Part shown: in pieces, positions 23,220 to 33,637 of the stretch
How the letters are laid out: every line of letters begins with the position of its first letter
Numbering within the stretch: position 1 is the first letter of the stretch
Assembly: GCA_002221725.1 (NCBI GenBank)
Contig: NJFT01000184.1
Coordinates: forward strand, 17,145-81,144
Direction: 5' to 3'
DNA from: Scedosporium boydii
Taxonomy: Eukaryota; Ascomycota; Sordariomycetes; Microascales; Microascaceae
DNA: 64,000 nt
Made by a program: the position numbers and the translations under genes
Notes under the pieces: model-generated
Told to the model about the DNA's origin: nothing
The model's database searches: none
Seen by the model: only the letters and a program-made list of their open reading frames with translations

Positions 23220-24182
23220 TTATATATCGAAACTGGGAGCTTGGTAAATGGTTAATGAGTGCATCAACGATTGATCTTTGCATCTGTGACTACCGAAGTA
23301 AACACAACAAATTCTAGGACAATCAGCTTCGGGGAAAGTTTCGTGGTTCTCCAGTTCATTTGCCCCCTCGTCTGCACCTGTGTAATAGCCCATCCAGCGA
23401 CGTGTAACGATGCATTTAAAAGCAGCCGATATGCCCGCAAAGTGACATGAGCAGATATTAATACTTGTAGATTCAGGAGAGGGTCTTGGTGGAATCGTGG
23501 GAGGTCTCGAGTTTCCCGGATTCGTTGCGTTGGAGCCTCCAGGGAAATTTAGAGACCCTAGTAATTGCTAGTAATTGCGGGCGGCCAATCAAATAACTCT
23601 ATTTCCTGACCACATTCCGTTTTTGTCCATCCGTGGTTCGTGTGTTTTGCCCTTGATCTTGATGCTCCTCGTTGCTTCTGCCTTGAGCTTCGATACCAGG
23701 TAAAGAGTGTCAAAGGGACGAAGAATGAAATCTGAAAGGTAAGAAGACGTTAAAAGAGAACTGGATGCCAGGGTCGGTTTAAACTGAATGGAGGGATCTA
23801 GAGGCAGTGGACTCTATCTTTGTCTTTGTGTTTTACGATGGATTCCTCTGAAAGTGGTATGCAGACCTCCTTTGTGTTTGGTTTTCCGAAATTTGCCTGT
23901 TTCCCGGGGGTATAAATGCAGATGTCTTCTCCAGGTTGCAGGATGAGTATTACTCTCTACCAAACCAAAGCTGGTTGTCCTGCAACACACTTAATTTTAC
24001 GATTTGGCCTCCTTGACCAACAAAGTTGGATAACGACTGAAAGCCTACGAAGGTGCATCAACCAGGGTTGGTTAGTTGTCTCTATCTACCATCAAGAACT
24101 ATTGTACAGCATTGCCGTTAACAACCAGGATTGATTGTTCTCATTTTACAGTTAAGGAACAGCTACGATTGCTTTTTACACA
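23220..24182. repeat. Upstream region of the CaaX orphan; left copy of a diverged duplication
   Basis: Most of 23700–23940 resembles 26520–26880: both hold AAAGAGAACTGGA-type and ACTGAATGGA-type motifs, then a segment from a GATTCCT motif through TTTTC and TTTGCCTG to a GTATAAATGCAGATGT-like end. A TATAAA lies at 23911. A perfect 10-bp tandem direct repeat (CTAGTAATTG twice) lies near 23559–23578. Confidence 0.5.
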
Positions 24183-25169
24183 ATGGCTTTTCCAGATGAC
24201 CAAGTGCCCATTTCGTCGAAAGACGATGGTATCGAGTCGGGACTAGGTGATGGCGGAGCCGCCATTATTTTCGTTTTCGTCGATGGTATCGATCTCGAGG
24301 CGAGTCCAGAAACCAGTAACGCTACAAAGCTTTTCGTTCAGGCCGCTAGCAGCGGTCAATACCAGGATTGGGATGTTGTTGATTGCTTTCCCACCGAGGC
24401 TGGTGTGGAAGACCCCGAGGACTGGTCATCTAGGTGGGAGAAGCCGTATGCCTCTCGGCTTTTGGGGAAAGCACGGAGTCTTCGGAGGAACTCTCTTCTT
24501 TTATGTCACAATCCCGATGGGGGTGTTGTTGACGGCAGATCTCTTTTACCCGATGATATAAGTTGGATTCGGCTTTGTTTTGTTTTTGACGAGGAGCATG
24601 AGCAGGCTGAAGCTTTGGGTGAAGTTCCTGGAGTTATGTTGGTTGCCAGTCGGCAGTGGCCTAGCGGCGTCGTACACCCATTACAAGGCGGTTTGGGCAA
24701 AGAGTTCGTCTTTTTGCCTCCATGTGTTCGGGCGGTCCCGGACGGAGGACTTGTTTCCTGCATTGGTTATCTTTCTAGAGCTACGGGCAAGGGGTGTTTC
24801 CCATCAGTGGGAGATTTGGACGTTGTTTTTTATGGTCTGAAGCGCGAGTTTTGTTCATCGATGCCTGCCCTTTTTAGGCGAACGCGTAGCGCGGAGTTTC
24901 CTTGTTATCATGGTCGTTTGCACGTTGCTGGGGGCTCGTTTCACGTTTCGGCTCTCGTTGTGAGGCTGAAGGATTTAGAGTCGGAGACTTTGCTTCTGTG
25001 GCCATTCGAGCAGGCTTTTGAGAGAGGCCTTGATGGCACTTCTTCGAGTTATGGTAGTGGGAAGCCCGAGGTAAAGCTGCTGGCTGGATTGCTATCGCAG
25101 CCAGTTTGGCTTTGCAGGGCTGAGGAGGACGGATTGAAGGAAGAGGCATCGAGTTGTGTGGTGATGTAG
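24183..25169 (+). CDS. Orphan protein with C-terminal CaaX box
   Basis: Single exon, 328 aa, start MAFPDDQVPI. I recognise no domain. No signal peptide or membrane segment is evident; the protein is mixed acidic with a Trp/Phe-rich middle. It ends EEASSCVVM, and CVVM fits the CaaX prenylation consensus (Met at X favours farnesylation), which would anchor it to membranes if made. Codon use is less GC3-biased than in neighbouring housekeeping genes (many T-ending codons). It sits in a gene-poor segment with a diverged second copy of its upstream region at 26.5 kb. The open frame of this length with a functional-looking C-terminus favours a real but lineage-restricted gene. Confidence 0.6.
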   Translation: MAFPDDQVPISSKDDGIESGLGDGGAAIIFVFVDGIDLEASPETSNATKLFVQAASSGQYQDWDVVDCFPTEAGVEDPEDWSSRWEKPYASRLLGKARSLRRNSLLLCHNPDGGVVDGRSLLPDDISWIRLCFVFDEEHEQAEALGEVPGVMLVASRQWPSGVVHPLQGGLGKEFVFLPPCVRAVPDGGLVSCIGYLSRATGKGCFPSVGDLDVVFYGLKREFCSSMPALFRRTRSAEFPCYHGRLHVAGGSFHVSALVVRLKDLESETLLLWPFEQAFERGLDGTSSSYGSGKPEVKLLAGLLSQPVWLCRAEEDGLKEEASSCVVM

Positions 25170-26162
25170 TGTCAGATTGAACGGGTGTTGCAGTTGGAGA
25201 CGAGTGGCAAGTTGGGTAGACTACAAATAGATTTTGTTTCTGAGTCTATGTTCTAACCTTGGCTGCGATGGGAGGCTCTTTTCTCCTCCTTAACTTTGTT
25301 CATAGAAAAGGGCGCCCCGTGGCCCCAAGGTCACGGTGCTCTTTATGTGTAGTGATAGAGATGCTTCGAGTTTGTATGGGGGTGTTGGGGAGCCCGCGAC
25401 TTTGGTGTAACCAATGGGTGACGAGAGGAATCTAGCCTCTAGAGAGGTTTTGGCTTGGCTTATGGAGCTACGCGACTATCGGTGACGACGGAGCACGGCC
25501 CGATAATTTGAGTGAGTGTTGCTGGCGGGCCCGCTGCTATGGTGTCGGCGGTCCAACCGCTCGTAGTAGCCGCCGTTGTAATTAGTTTAGTTGTGTTGAG
25601 TGTTGAATTGAGCCCTATGACAGCTGGTTTTGCGAATGCTGATGGGTATTATGTTCTTTCCTCACTTTACAGGGGTCTCTAGAAGATGTGCTAACTGGTT
25701 GTCAAGCCTATACATCGGCGATCTCGATAAGCTCGAGTTGTTGCGGCAGGCTGTTCCTTCAGCTTGGGTGCCTTCTTCTGAGATCTCGACGAATTTATTC
25801 AGTGCAGAAAGAAATAGAGTTTGCTCACCGCAGTTGGACATCGAATACATCGATCAAGAATATTCAACCCATTAACCCACCAGTAGACCCTATTTTTAAC
25901 TCAAGATTAGTATTGGAGTACGGTGCTCTGCTTTCCATGCCCTCCATCTGCCCAAGAGCTGATTTGTAAGACCCCAAGCCTAAGTCACCTCAGCTCACGG
26001 GGTCACCACACAGAGCGCCTAAGTTTTTCGTGCCTCAATGTATTAAAAGGCTCTTGCCCTTGACCCTTAAGAAATCAACACCGCGAGGCGCTTCTTCATG
26101 CCACTGGCGCTCAAGTCACCAAAACAGTCAATGATTCTCTGCTGAAGCTCTTCTTAAGGAGA

Positions 26163-26317
26163 GTTCCTCCATCAGCACAATGACGAAGAGCAGGCGAAAC
26201 TGATCGAAACCCAGTTAAGATGATACGCAGGCAGAAGGGTTAATGGCCTACTTCCGCCAGAAGCTCAAGGCCACCGCTGGGGGGGGATCAACGATTCTAT
26301 CGGATCCGAAGAAATAA
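26163..26317 (+). pseudogene. Possible coding relic with frameshift
   Basis: Two protein-like stretches in different plus-strand frames lie close together: HQHNDEEQAKLIETQLR (about 26168–26218), then after an in-frame stop and a shift DTQAEGLMAYFRQKLKATAG (from about 26222), ending at a TAA at 26315–26317. The composition suggests a former coding region broken by an indel. The family is not recognised and chance cannot be excluded. Confidence 0.25.
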
Positions 26318-26519
26318 TCTGGATAAGAAAGACCTTGTGAGATCCTGCTCATTAGACGAGGGTTTGAAGAAGACCCCTGGTAGATTCTAATTTAGGCTAA
26401 CAACTGCGGCCGTCTACTTTTTGGCCGCATTCCTATGTTCATTCATCCCGGGTCTATATGTTCCTACCTTCATCTTCATACTCTCTTCATTGTTTCTACT
26501 TTGGACTCTTGGTGCTAAG

Positions 26520-26880
26520 TGAAGAGTCTTGAGGGCATGAAGAATGGAGCTTAAAAGAGAACTGGAAGGAATGTACAATTAGGACTGAATGGATACATCT
26601 ATAAGGGATGGGGAATACAGTCCGAATGGTAAAAAGGTACTGAAAGAGAACTAGAAGGAATGGGCGGTTAAAGCTGAATGGAGAGGTGATACATCCTATC
26701 TTCGTGTTTCCTCCTTTGCTGCGCCCGATTCATTGAGAAGTCTTTTCTTATTACCTCTATCATTGTTCTGCTTTTGCAATAGATTCCTTTGGATGAAGAA
26801 AGCAGCACTCCTTTTCGTTTAGTTTTCTAAAAATTCGTTTGTTGGCCTGAAGTATGTAAACAGATGTTTTCTCGCCGTCG
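26520..26880 (+). repeat. Right copy of the diverged upstream duplication
   Basis: Resembles 23700–23940. The motif pair AAAGAGAACTGGAAGGAATG / CTGAATGGA occurs twice here (26553–26592 and 26642–26681) against once in the left copy, so the right copy has an internal duplication of about 90 bp. It is followed by GATTCCTTTGGA and a GTATGTAAACAGATGT segment aligned with GTATAAATGCAGATGT in the left copy. Confidence 0.5.
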
Positions 26881-27188
26881 TAGGCTGCCTTCTACTTTCC
26901 ACACCACATCTACATTTAGTGTTCTTAGGATCAATCAACACGATAGCCTTTTCCTTTTTTCCTGTTTCCAGCCAACGAGAGCGGATAGTCTACCTCGCAG
27001 AGGTCTCACTTTCGATTGTCCAGATAGGTATGCTCTGCAAGCTGTGTTGCAACTAGAGGCATGACTATCCTGTGGGTATGCCAGTTGACCTCTAACTGAC
27101 CTCTTAACTTAAAGTTACGATTCTTCCAGTACCTGAATAATCGAACAATTAGACAAATGTTCGACTTAGAATCAAAGACGAGTTTACA

Positions 27189-27398
27189 ATGGGGTTGTGT
27201 AAGTTTCTGATTCAGGAGAATAGCTCCATATTTCGTAGAGTCGAAACTAATTTTTATTGGTTAGCTGCTGAAGCTCAGAATAAGATTCTCGCTGCGCTAG
27301 ATAAGCGTGAGCGGTGGTGTTATGATCGTGCCATGGAGTGTGCTCGGGGCGTTTGGAACCGCCCCAAATCGTTCTGGAGATTTGGTGCAGCTAAATGA
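27189..27398 (+). CDS. Small ORF at the position equivalent to the CaaX orphan
   Basis: 69 codons from an ATG 300 bp downstream of the right copy of the duplicated upstream region, the same arrangement as the 24183 gene and its leader. The protein (starts MGLCKFLIQENSS) shows no clear similarity to the CaaX protein. It could be a decayed paralogue, a small secreted-type orphan without signal peptide, or noise. A second ORF in another frame (27307–27687) overlaps it. Confidence 0.2.
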   Translation: MGLCKFLIQENSSIFRRVETNFYWLAAEAQNKILAALDKRERWCYDRAMECARGVWNRPKSFWRFGAAK

Positions 27399-28359
27399 TA
27401 GTTCAACGGAGTTCAACGGAGTTCAAGGGGGAAGGAGAGTTATCAGGTTGGCCAGGGGGATCGGAGGACGGCTCAGTTGTGATGGTTCCGGAGGCACATC
27501 AACTATCAACTATAAAAAGGAAGGTTTTTGGCGCGAAGCTGTAGTCTTCTTTGCAAGAAACTCTCACTCTCAAACTGATGTAGAGTTCGTTCTGGCTTCG
27601 ACTCTCGTCCTTTCTTTCTTTGAATGCCTTCTCAGCCACCGCATAGCTGAGATTTGGAGTTTCAAATTGCTCCCTCTCCCAGCATAACTATTGTGAAGAA
27701 CCATCGCCCCAGGCATCCCCATCATCCCAGTGAAGACTACCGTATTGGGACCAGCCGATTGGTTTGCGGGAAGTAGAAGGAGCCAGAACTCATTGGTTGT
27801 CAGAGACTGATGGGGTTACAGGAAGACCCCTTGCTATACTCCTCTGTGATGCCTTCAAAGTTGAGCATGTAGACTTCATTTTTTCTTCGCGTTTAGCTTG
27901 AGTATTTCGGTCATTGTCTTAACTACACACTCGACCTCCAGACCGTTGAGACCAGAGAGGCGGTCCTGTCGCCGTTGATCTCCTGAGGGTTACCGGCGCT
28001 GTAGGGACGAATCCTCAGTCGACGCCATGGCCGACGACGCTTTGGACTTCGCTTGCGTAGTAGCAAGACACAGGAGTAGGAATATGGGTGCAAACCTGGA
28101 AACTGTAGGCCATCTCTGCTCTTCGAATGAATTCTGCGTATGTGGAAAAGGTTGTGCTTAAGAGATAATGCGTTGATGTAGGCAAGGGAAAGGGGAGACA
28201 TGCTGCGTTCGAAGAGATGAAGAGAGGGGATGTAAATGGCGGAGGTGGGACTGTTTTTCAGGGATCTCTAACGGATCGAACCTATCAATCGTGCCTGCCT
28301 TCTAGGTAGTCTTCTCCCAGTGGGTTGACGATCGTACTTTCCTAAGCCACCTCGACGCT

Positions 28360-30176
28360 CTAGAAGGCCTGGGCTCGCCAGCGCGGAGGCTGGGCCCTCA
28401 CCAGCCGTCTCATATACCCGACTCCCAGCCCACCTGAGCCCTCACACCAGAGACATAACCAGTGGTCCCGAAGAGGTGCCGAACCGAAGTACCCCACTTC
28501 GGGGTTACGGTTTGGGGATCTGGAAAACCAGTCGGATAGACGATCCTCAAAATCCTCGTCGAGGTTGCCACAGATACTGCAATACCCTATATCAGGATTG
28601 TAGCACTTGTCGACCAGCTCCACCTCGTCCTCGGCAAAATCAATGTTCCTCGTTTCTTGGTAGCAGGATATCGAGAAGATGAATAACACTTGCGCAAGTG
28701 ACCATTTGCCACTGCCCAAAGCCAGAGCGCCCTCGTCCGGCCAGGTAAGCAGGAACCCCAGGATGGGATAAGCGGCTAGGAACGCGATTTCTTGGACAGC
28801 AAGACCTACGGCTTCCGGTTTCCTTAGAAAATGCCAACGCTTGCCTAGAATCTTAACGTAAAACCGAAGCCATGGCCTAATGTAGAGACGTAGGAGTTTC
28901 CAGACTTCCGAGAGAATGCGAATTGCGATCAAGGGCGAGCCCGTATATATAGCGACTTCCGATTCTGTGTAATGGCTTAGAATTGTGTTAAATCGGCGGC
29001 GGACCCCGACTTCGCACAAAGTATCATGGAGATATAAATGTAATGCAAGGAAGAGGAACTGGAGAAAATGAGCGTTTTTGATCAGCGAGCCTTTCTTCCT
29101 AGCATTTTCTATGACCGTTAGGAAAGTCAACTCCCGCTGAATAGTTGGGTCGTCGCTATCGACATAGATTGCGAGAACGTGCGGCAGCCGTACGTCGTAT
29201 GATCGATAGGATAACAACCACAGAGGTATGAGGGCTAGGAAAGTGACCCAGAATGTTGTATGAGCCTTGCACTGCTGGCTACCGAGGCGTGGCTGCCGAG
29301 CCTCGGGAACAGACCAATCTATTCCACCCTTGCAAACTAACCCCATATAAGGCGATATGACCCAATTGGAGCAAGGTTGACTTGAGGATTCGATGGTGCC
29401 GTATTCTGGAGTATCACCCATGAAGTCCCGCTTGATCATGAAGTCCCGCTCGGTTACCAGTGTCGGGTGCCCAGGAGGAGCCGTGATGGAGGCATTTCCA
29501 CTCAATCCACACTGCTGGCTCAGTGCTCGCAGTGCCTAGACAGGACAACGCAGCATCAGTCGATGTCCTCAACTCCTTTAACGTCTATTCTCCGCTACTG
29601 TAAATGTGACATACCTCATCGTGGCATAGGAGCGTAAATTCCTTGTGCGCCGTCCATTTCGCGTACCGCAGGGAGTCAAACGACACCCAAAACGCTAAGC
29701 CTGCCAAGATAAGCGATAGGCAGGCGAGAAGTGTGGCTATTAGCTGACAGCTCTTGAGCTTTCGAGGGTCGACAAGTCGGCAGTTCTTTAAATAGGACGC
29801 GGCTCGGTGCAGCTTGTTGAAGATTTCGAGCGCCAGGACACGGGTAATATAAGCTGTTGACCTCACTACCCTGATGATTATAGCTTTCGTAACCTCGTAA
29901 GCACTTGCAAGAGAAAGGGTAGTTGGCAAGATATGATTGAGCAAATCACCAAGGACTGGGAAATAAGAAGGGAAGCCCTTCGAAAAGATTCCATGGCTTG
30001 AACACTCGGTCACGGACACGCCCAAAGAGAAGTTTCTTACTCTCAAATTGTGAGATTAAGCGGGGAAAGAGGGGTAAAAACACCAGCAGGATCCTCAGCC
30101 TGGTCAAGGTGAGGCGGTCTGTGTAACCGTGATTCACCTGCATATCTTGTGTTGGTACGGAAGTAGAATCGGCCAA
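28360..30176 (-). CDS. Multi-pass membrane protein of unknown function
   Basis: Predicted 550 aa in three exons, 30041–30176, 29615–29955 and 28360–29535; phases agree and the sum is divisible by three. About six hydrophobic segments are visible: near residue 30 (LRILLVFLPLF), about 130 (LIATLLACLSLILAGLAFWV), about 230 (FWVTFLALIPLWLL), about 300 (FLQFLFLALHLYL), about 400 (IAFLAAYPILGFLLTW) and about 435 (AQVLFIFSISCY). The cytosolic-type C-terminus has a CSIC pair and a CLWC pair 45 residues apart, which could hold a metal. I do not recognise the family; it has the look of lineage-restricted Pezizomycotina membrane proteins. It faces the gene-poor region on its 3' side. Confidence 0.68.
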
Positions 30177-31513
30177 TGAGGAAGGACGAGTGTATGAGAT
30201 GGCTCAAATAATCCAGTCAGTCAAGTAAAAAAATCTGCCTTCCGGTTAGTCTCTTTTCCAGCTGGGCTAACGGTCATACATGACCTACCTGGCTAGGGCA
30301 CGGAAATGGTTCGACGTGCAGGTTCAGCACTGGCGGAGCGGTGAGCCACGAGGCGAGTTGGGGGTCTATACATGTCTGACCGAGCACAACCGGTAAAGCG
30401 AGAGCTTTGACTTCCTAACGAAGCCTCTTTGCAGTGAAGCAACCGGTGAAGTCAGTGAGAGCCCTGGGGCGGAGACGATGTGAAGGTGCGTTTCATCTCT
30501 TTCACTATTATCCGCAAGAGAAGATTTACATGTAGGCTCAAGCGTCCTCACGAGATGAAGTCCAATAATGACGGATATAGTCTTGGTTAGAAAGCGCAAC
30601 CTAAGATGTCTTACTCGATAATCTCCAGCCCCCCTTGGTTCGGAATGAAATAAAAGTCCACACTCTCCAACAACCAACCTCTATCACCTTTTAATTTCCT
30701 TTACGTTCACGTCGTTTTCGTCCCAGATATAGCGGTGATGGGCAGCGGCAGGACGACAAGGGAGGAGAAAACAGGGCGAGACTCGGTGATAAGCTGAGAC
30801 TTCACCTTCACCGGAAATGTTTTTTCATGGCTCAGATGGGAAGGTGACGAGAAACAGGGAGGCGAAGTAGGCACTTCACTTTGAATCCATCGTCAGACTT
30901 GGGCAGTGTTAGGGCGCCCGTAACCGGCCCGAAGAGCCGCCGAGTGTGTTGTTCCAAGCTCCTGGACGATGAAAAATCGACTCGTCAATTTTCCAGGTGC
31001 AGCCATAAAATGACCACCCTTTTGTGTTACATTCGGACATTCTGACGTTTTTCCACTTGGCATTGATTATTGACTCAACCAAGATCTTGTAAGAAAAAAT
31101 TCACCCACTGCTGAGATGACACGGAAGAACGTGGAACTGGAACAATCCTGAGTCGAGTCAGATGAGCAATCGTCTCAGGTAAAAATTGCAGGTCAGGAGC
31201 AGCTTTGGCACCCAAATTGTGGCTGAGCATCAGCCAAGGATGCGGACCGTACCCCCGACAACTTGCAGGACCGAAGGGAAATTTTTCTGGATTATATCAA
31301 GCTAAGAGAACCATCGCTGTCCCCACTGCTCTGCGACAGGGTGCTTGACCGGGGTGGAACTATACGAATCTGTCCATCTGTCCTGGAAAGAAGCATCGCA
31401 TATTAGCATCATATGGTATCGTCAACCTGACTTAGTCGGCTTGCGCACCAAACCAGGCAACTTCGCGTGATCCAGACCGCAGGATATCATATCCCCTCAA
31501 TTCTCCATCCGTC
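30177..31513. promoter_or_regulatory. Divergent intergenic region, 1.3 kb
   Basis: Separates the start codons of the minus-strand membrane protein and the plus-strand FAD oxidoreductase. Only short ORFs; no element can be named with confidence. Confidence 0.4.
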
Positions 31514-33010
31514 ATGGATCTCAACGCCCAACACGACAAAGCGGTAGCTGACATCTCAGCTGCCGTCAGATCTCTTCATGTCCGCAATGAACCCTTCTAC
31601 ATCGTCGACAGCGCGAGCGAGACCGGGGTCGGTTCCCCTAATAACAGTGGCTCCGGCTCTGGCGGCGGCGGCGTCGACGTCAGCAAGCTCAACAATATTC
31701 TATCCATAGATCCCGCTGCAAAGATGGTCACCGTGGAGCCCAATGTGACCATGGGTGAACTTTTGCGAGCGACACTCGAACACGAGTTACGGCCCGCCGT
31801 TGTGATCGAATTCCCAGAGACGAAGATTGGGAGGGCGTTCTCAGGGAGCATAGCAGAGAGCAGCTCGTTTAAACAGGGCTACTTTTCCGATTCCGTTAGC
31901 TCGATCGAGATGGTCCTAGCTGATGGACGAATCGTCAACGCATCGCTATTCGAGAATGGAGATCTACTCAACGGAGCAGCAGGGTCGATGAATACTCTGG
32001 GAGTGGTGACAAAATTGGAGATGACACTGGTCCCAACTTGCAAGTTTGTCAAGGCGACGTACAACAATTTTAACAGTCCGAGTGAGATGATAACCGGCAT
32101 ACGCCGCTTCACGGAAGACACCGAGTACGAGTTCATCGACGGCATCATCTTCTCGGAGACACATTGCGTCGTCATAACGGGCGAGCCCGTGGACGAAATC
32201 CCGCGGTCGTTCGAGCCTCAGAATTTCAGCGGATCGTGGGATCCGTGGTTCTATCTCCAAGTTCAACAAAGGACTGAGAGGTCCATGGCGGGCCTAAGTC
32301 CCATCGACTACATCCCCCTCACCGAATATCTCTTCCGGTACGACCGCGGCGGCTTCTGGCTCGGCAACGAGGTCTTCAAGCGTTTCGGAACTAATCCGTC
32401 AAATCGATTCACGCGGTGGTTCCTCCATCGCCTCTCAAGCGGGCGCAAGGGGCTCAAAGAGGCGCAGGAGGCGACATCTGCCTCGACTGTCATTATCCAG
32501 GACGTATCGCTGCCGTTCGATACGGCAGCGGACTTTATCGGCAAAGCCACCAAGACCTTGGACATTTGGCCCATGTGGGTCTGTCCTGTGCGAGGCACGC
32601 CGGCGCCGACGTTCCACCCACATGCAACTGATGCTGTTGGTTTGGCGATTCCAATGCTCAACATCGGCATCTGGGGGAAACCAAAAACCACTTCTAATAA
32701 AGAGCAAGGCTCGAAAAGGATTGTGCAGGTCAACAAGGATCTCGAAAATTGGGTGACCGACCTCGGCGGACGGAAGACACTCTGCACTCCTACATACTAC
32801 ACCAGCGAGCAGTTTTGGAAGTTGTACGACAAGGTGTCGTATGAGGCGCTTCGGCGAAAGTACGGCGCCACGGGGTTGCCAACCGCGTACGACAGAATCT
32901 CGGCTGGCGAAGCCTCTGGAAAGGGTCGATCTGTAACGTGGCCGTCGAGGTTCACAATATCCAACGATATGAAATTCGGCCAGGCCCAAAGATCTAGCTC
33001 CGCTCGCTAG
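31514..33010 (+). CDS. DHCR24-like FAD-linked oxidoreductase
   Basis: Single exon, 498 aa. An N-terminal PCMH-type FAD-binding domain is visible: VTVEPNVTMGELLRATLE, the AFSGSIAESSSFKQGYFSD stretch equivalent to the GIESSS-type segment of delta(24)-sterol reductases, and GAAGSMNTLGVVTKLEMTLVP. The C-terminal half matches the sterol C-24 reductase/DIMINUTO family in layout (PIDYIPLTEYLFRYDRGGFW). It lacks the N-terminal transmembrane helix of animal DHCR24, so it may be soluble. Ascomycetes make ergosterol and do not need C-24 reduction of cholesterol precursors, so the substrate is unknown. A Ser/Gly run (residues about 43–53) interrupts the FAD domain. Confidence 0.82.
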   Translation: MDLNAQHDKAVADISAAVRSLHVRNEPFYIVDSASETGVGSPNNSGSGSGGGGVDVSKLNNILSIDPAAKMVTVEPNVTMGELLRATLEHELRPAVVIEFPETKIGRAFSGSIAESSSFKQGYFSDSVSSIEMVLADGRIVNASLFENGDLLNGAAGSMNTLGVVTKLEMTLVPTCKFVKATYNNFNSPSEMITGIRRFTEDTEYEFIDGIIFSETHCVVITGEPVDEIPRSFEPQNFSGSWDPWFYLQVQQRTERSMAGLSPIDYIPLTEYLFRYDRGGFWLGNEVFKRFGTNPSNRFTRWFLHRLSSGRKGLKEAQEATSASTVIIQDVSLPFDTAADFIGKATKTLDIWPMWVCPVRGTPAPTFHPHATDAVGLAIPMLNIGIWGKPKTTSNKEQGSKRIVQVNKDLENWVTDLGGRKTLCTPTYYTSEQFWKLYDKVSYEALRRKYGATGLPTAYDRISAGEASGKGRSVTWPSRFTISNDMKFGQAQRSSSAR

Positions 33011-33637
33011 CCGAGAAGGAAAAACGTTTGATGGCATATTTTGTTCAGAATGAGTTTGGAGTTGGAAGGTTTTGGGCATTATAGACAGGCAGGAGGGAGG
33101 TTCACAATGAGATTCGCGAAGAGTGACATTTATAGTTGGAGTTATACGAGATGTTTAAATTCTGGAATTAAAGTCTAGTCATTTCCTAACAAAGTTCCTC
33201 AATATAATCTACAGAGTACCGCGAAATATAAGTGACTTGAGTACATACATCGTCGTCTACTCACCCTGTTCGATCTGGTCCCCTCCTTCCCTATACCAAG
33301 ATGGACCCGAGAATCATGAAGGTGCGATTTACATGAATACACACTGGGTACGTACTTTTACCCCTCCAGATTTCACCAATTCAGCCACAAAGCCACAGCG
33401 ATGAGGGTCAGTCGCAACCCACTTTTTTTTTTTTTTTGTCTTCGATTTTATCCATCCCAAGACACCAAGACACACCTTGATCTCGTCGCGATCCAACGGT
33501 CTCCAAGAAGCCAATAGCTCATTTCCTGAGCCTCGACCTCCTATCTGGTCCCGCATTTCGACGTCCTGCCCCCCTCCCCTCCCTTAAACCCTCCGCCTCC
33601 GAATCCTCCAGAATAACCCCACCAAATCTACCCCACC
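33011..33637. other. Intergenic, 0.6 kb
   Basis: 3' flank of the FAD oxidoreductase and promoter of the RRB1 homologue. Contains a poly-T tract (33423–33438) and a CT-rich leader before the start codon (33569–33637), typical of fungal housekeeping promoters. Confidence 0.5.

Larger units (their letters stand above)
25170..28359. other. Gene-poor 3.2 kb with decayed duplicate material
   Basis: Contains a possible gene relic (26160–26320), the right-hand copy of the upstream duplication (26520–26880), two overlapping small ORFs (27189–27398 and 27307–27687), and a short tandem repeat of about 10 bp (AGTTCAACGG) near 27404–27425. Nothing here is recognised as a transposon protein. Confidence 0.45.

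Noticed and set aside
25170..28359. Retrotransposon or DNA transposon body
   Set aside because: No reverse transcriptase, integrase or transposase motif, and no long terminal repeats seen.
5865..33010. Secondary-metabolite gene cluster (transcription factor, dehydrogenase, glycosyltransferase, FAD oxidoreductase)
   Set aside because: No polyketide synthase, NRPS, terpene cyclase or transporter core; the genes are far apart and separated by unrelated ones.
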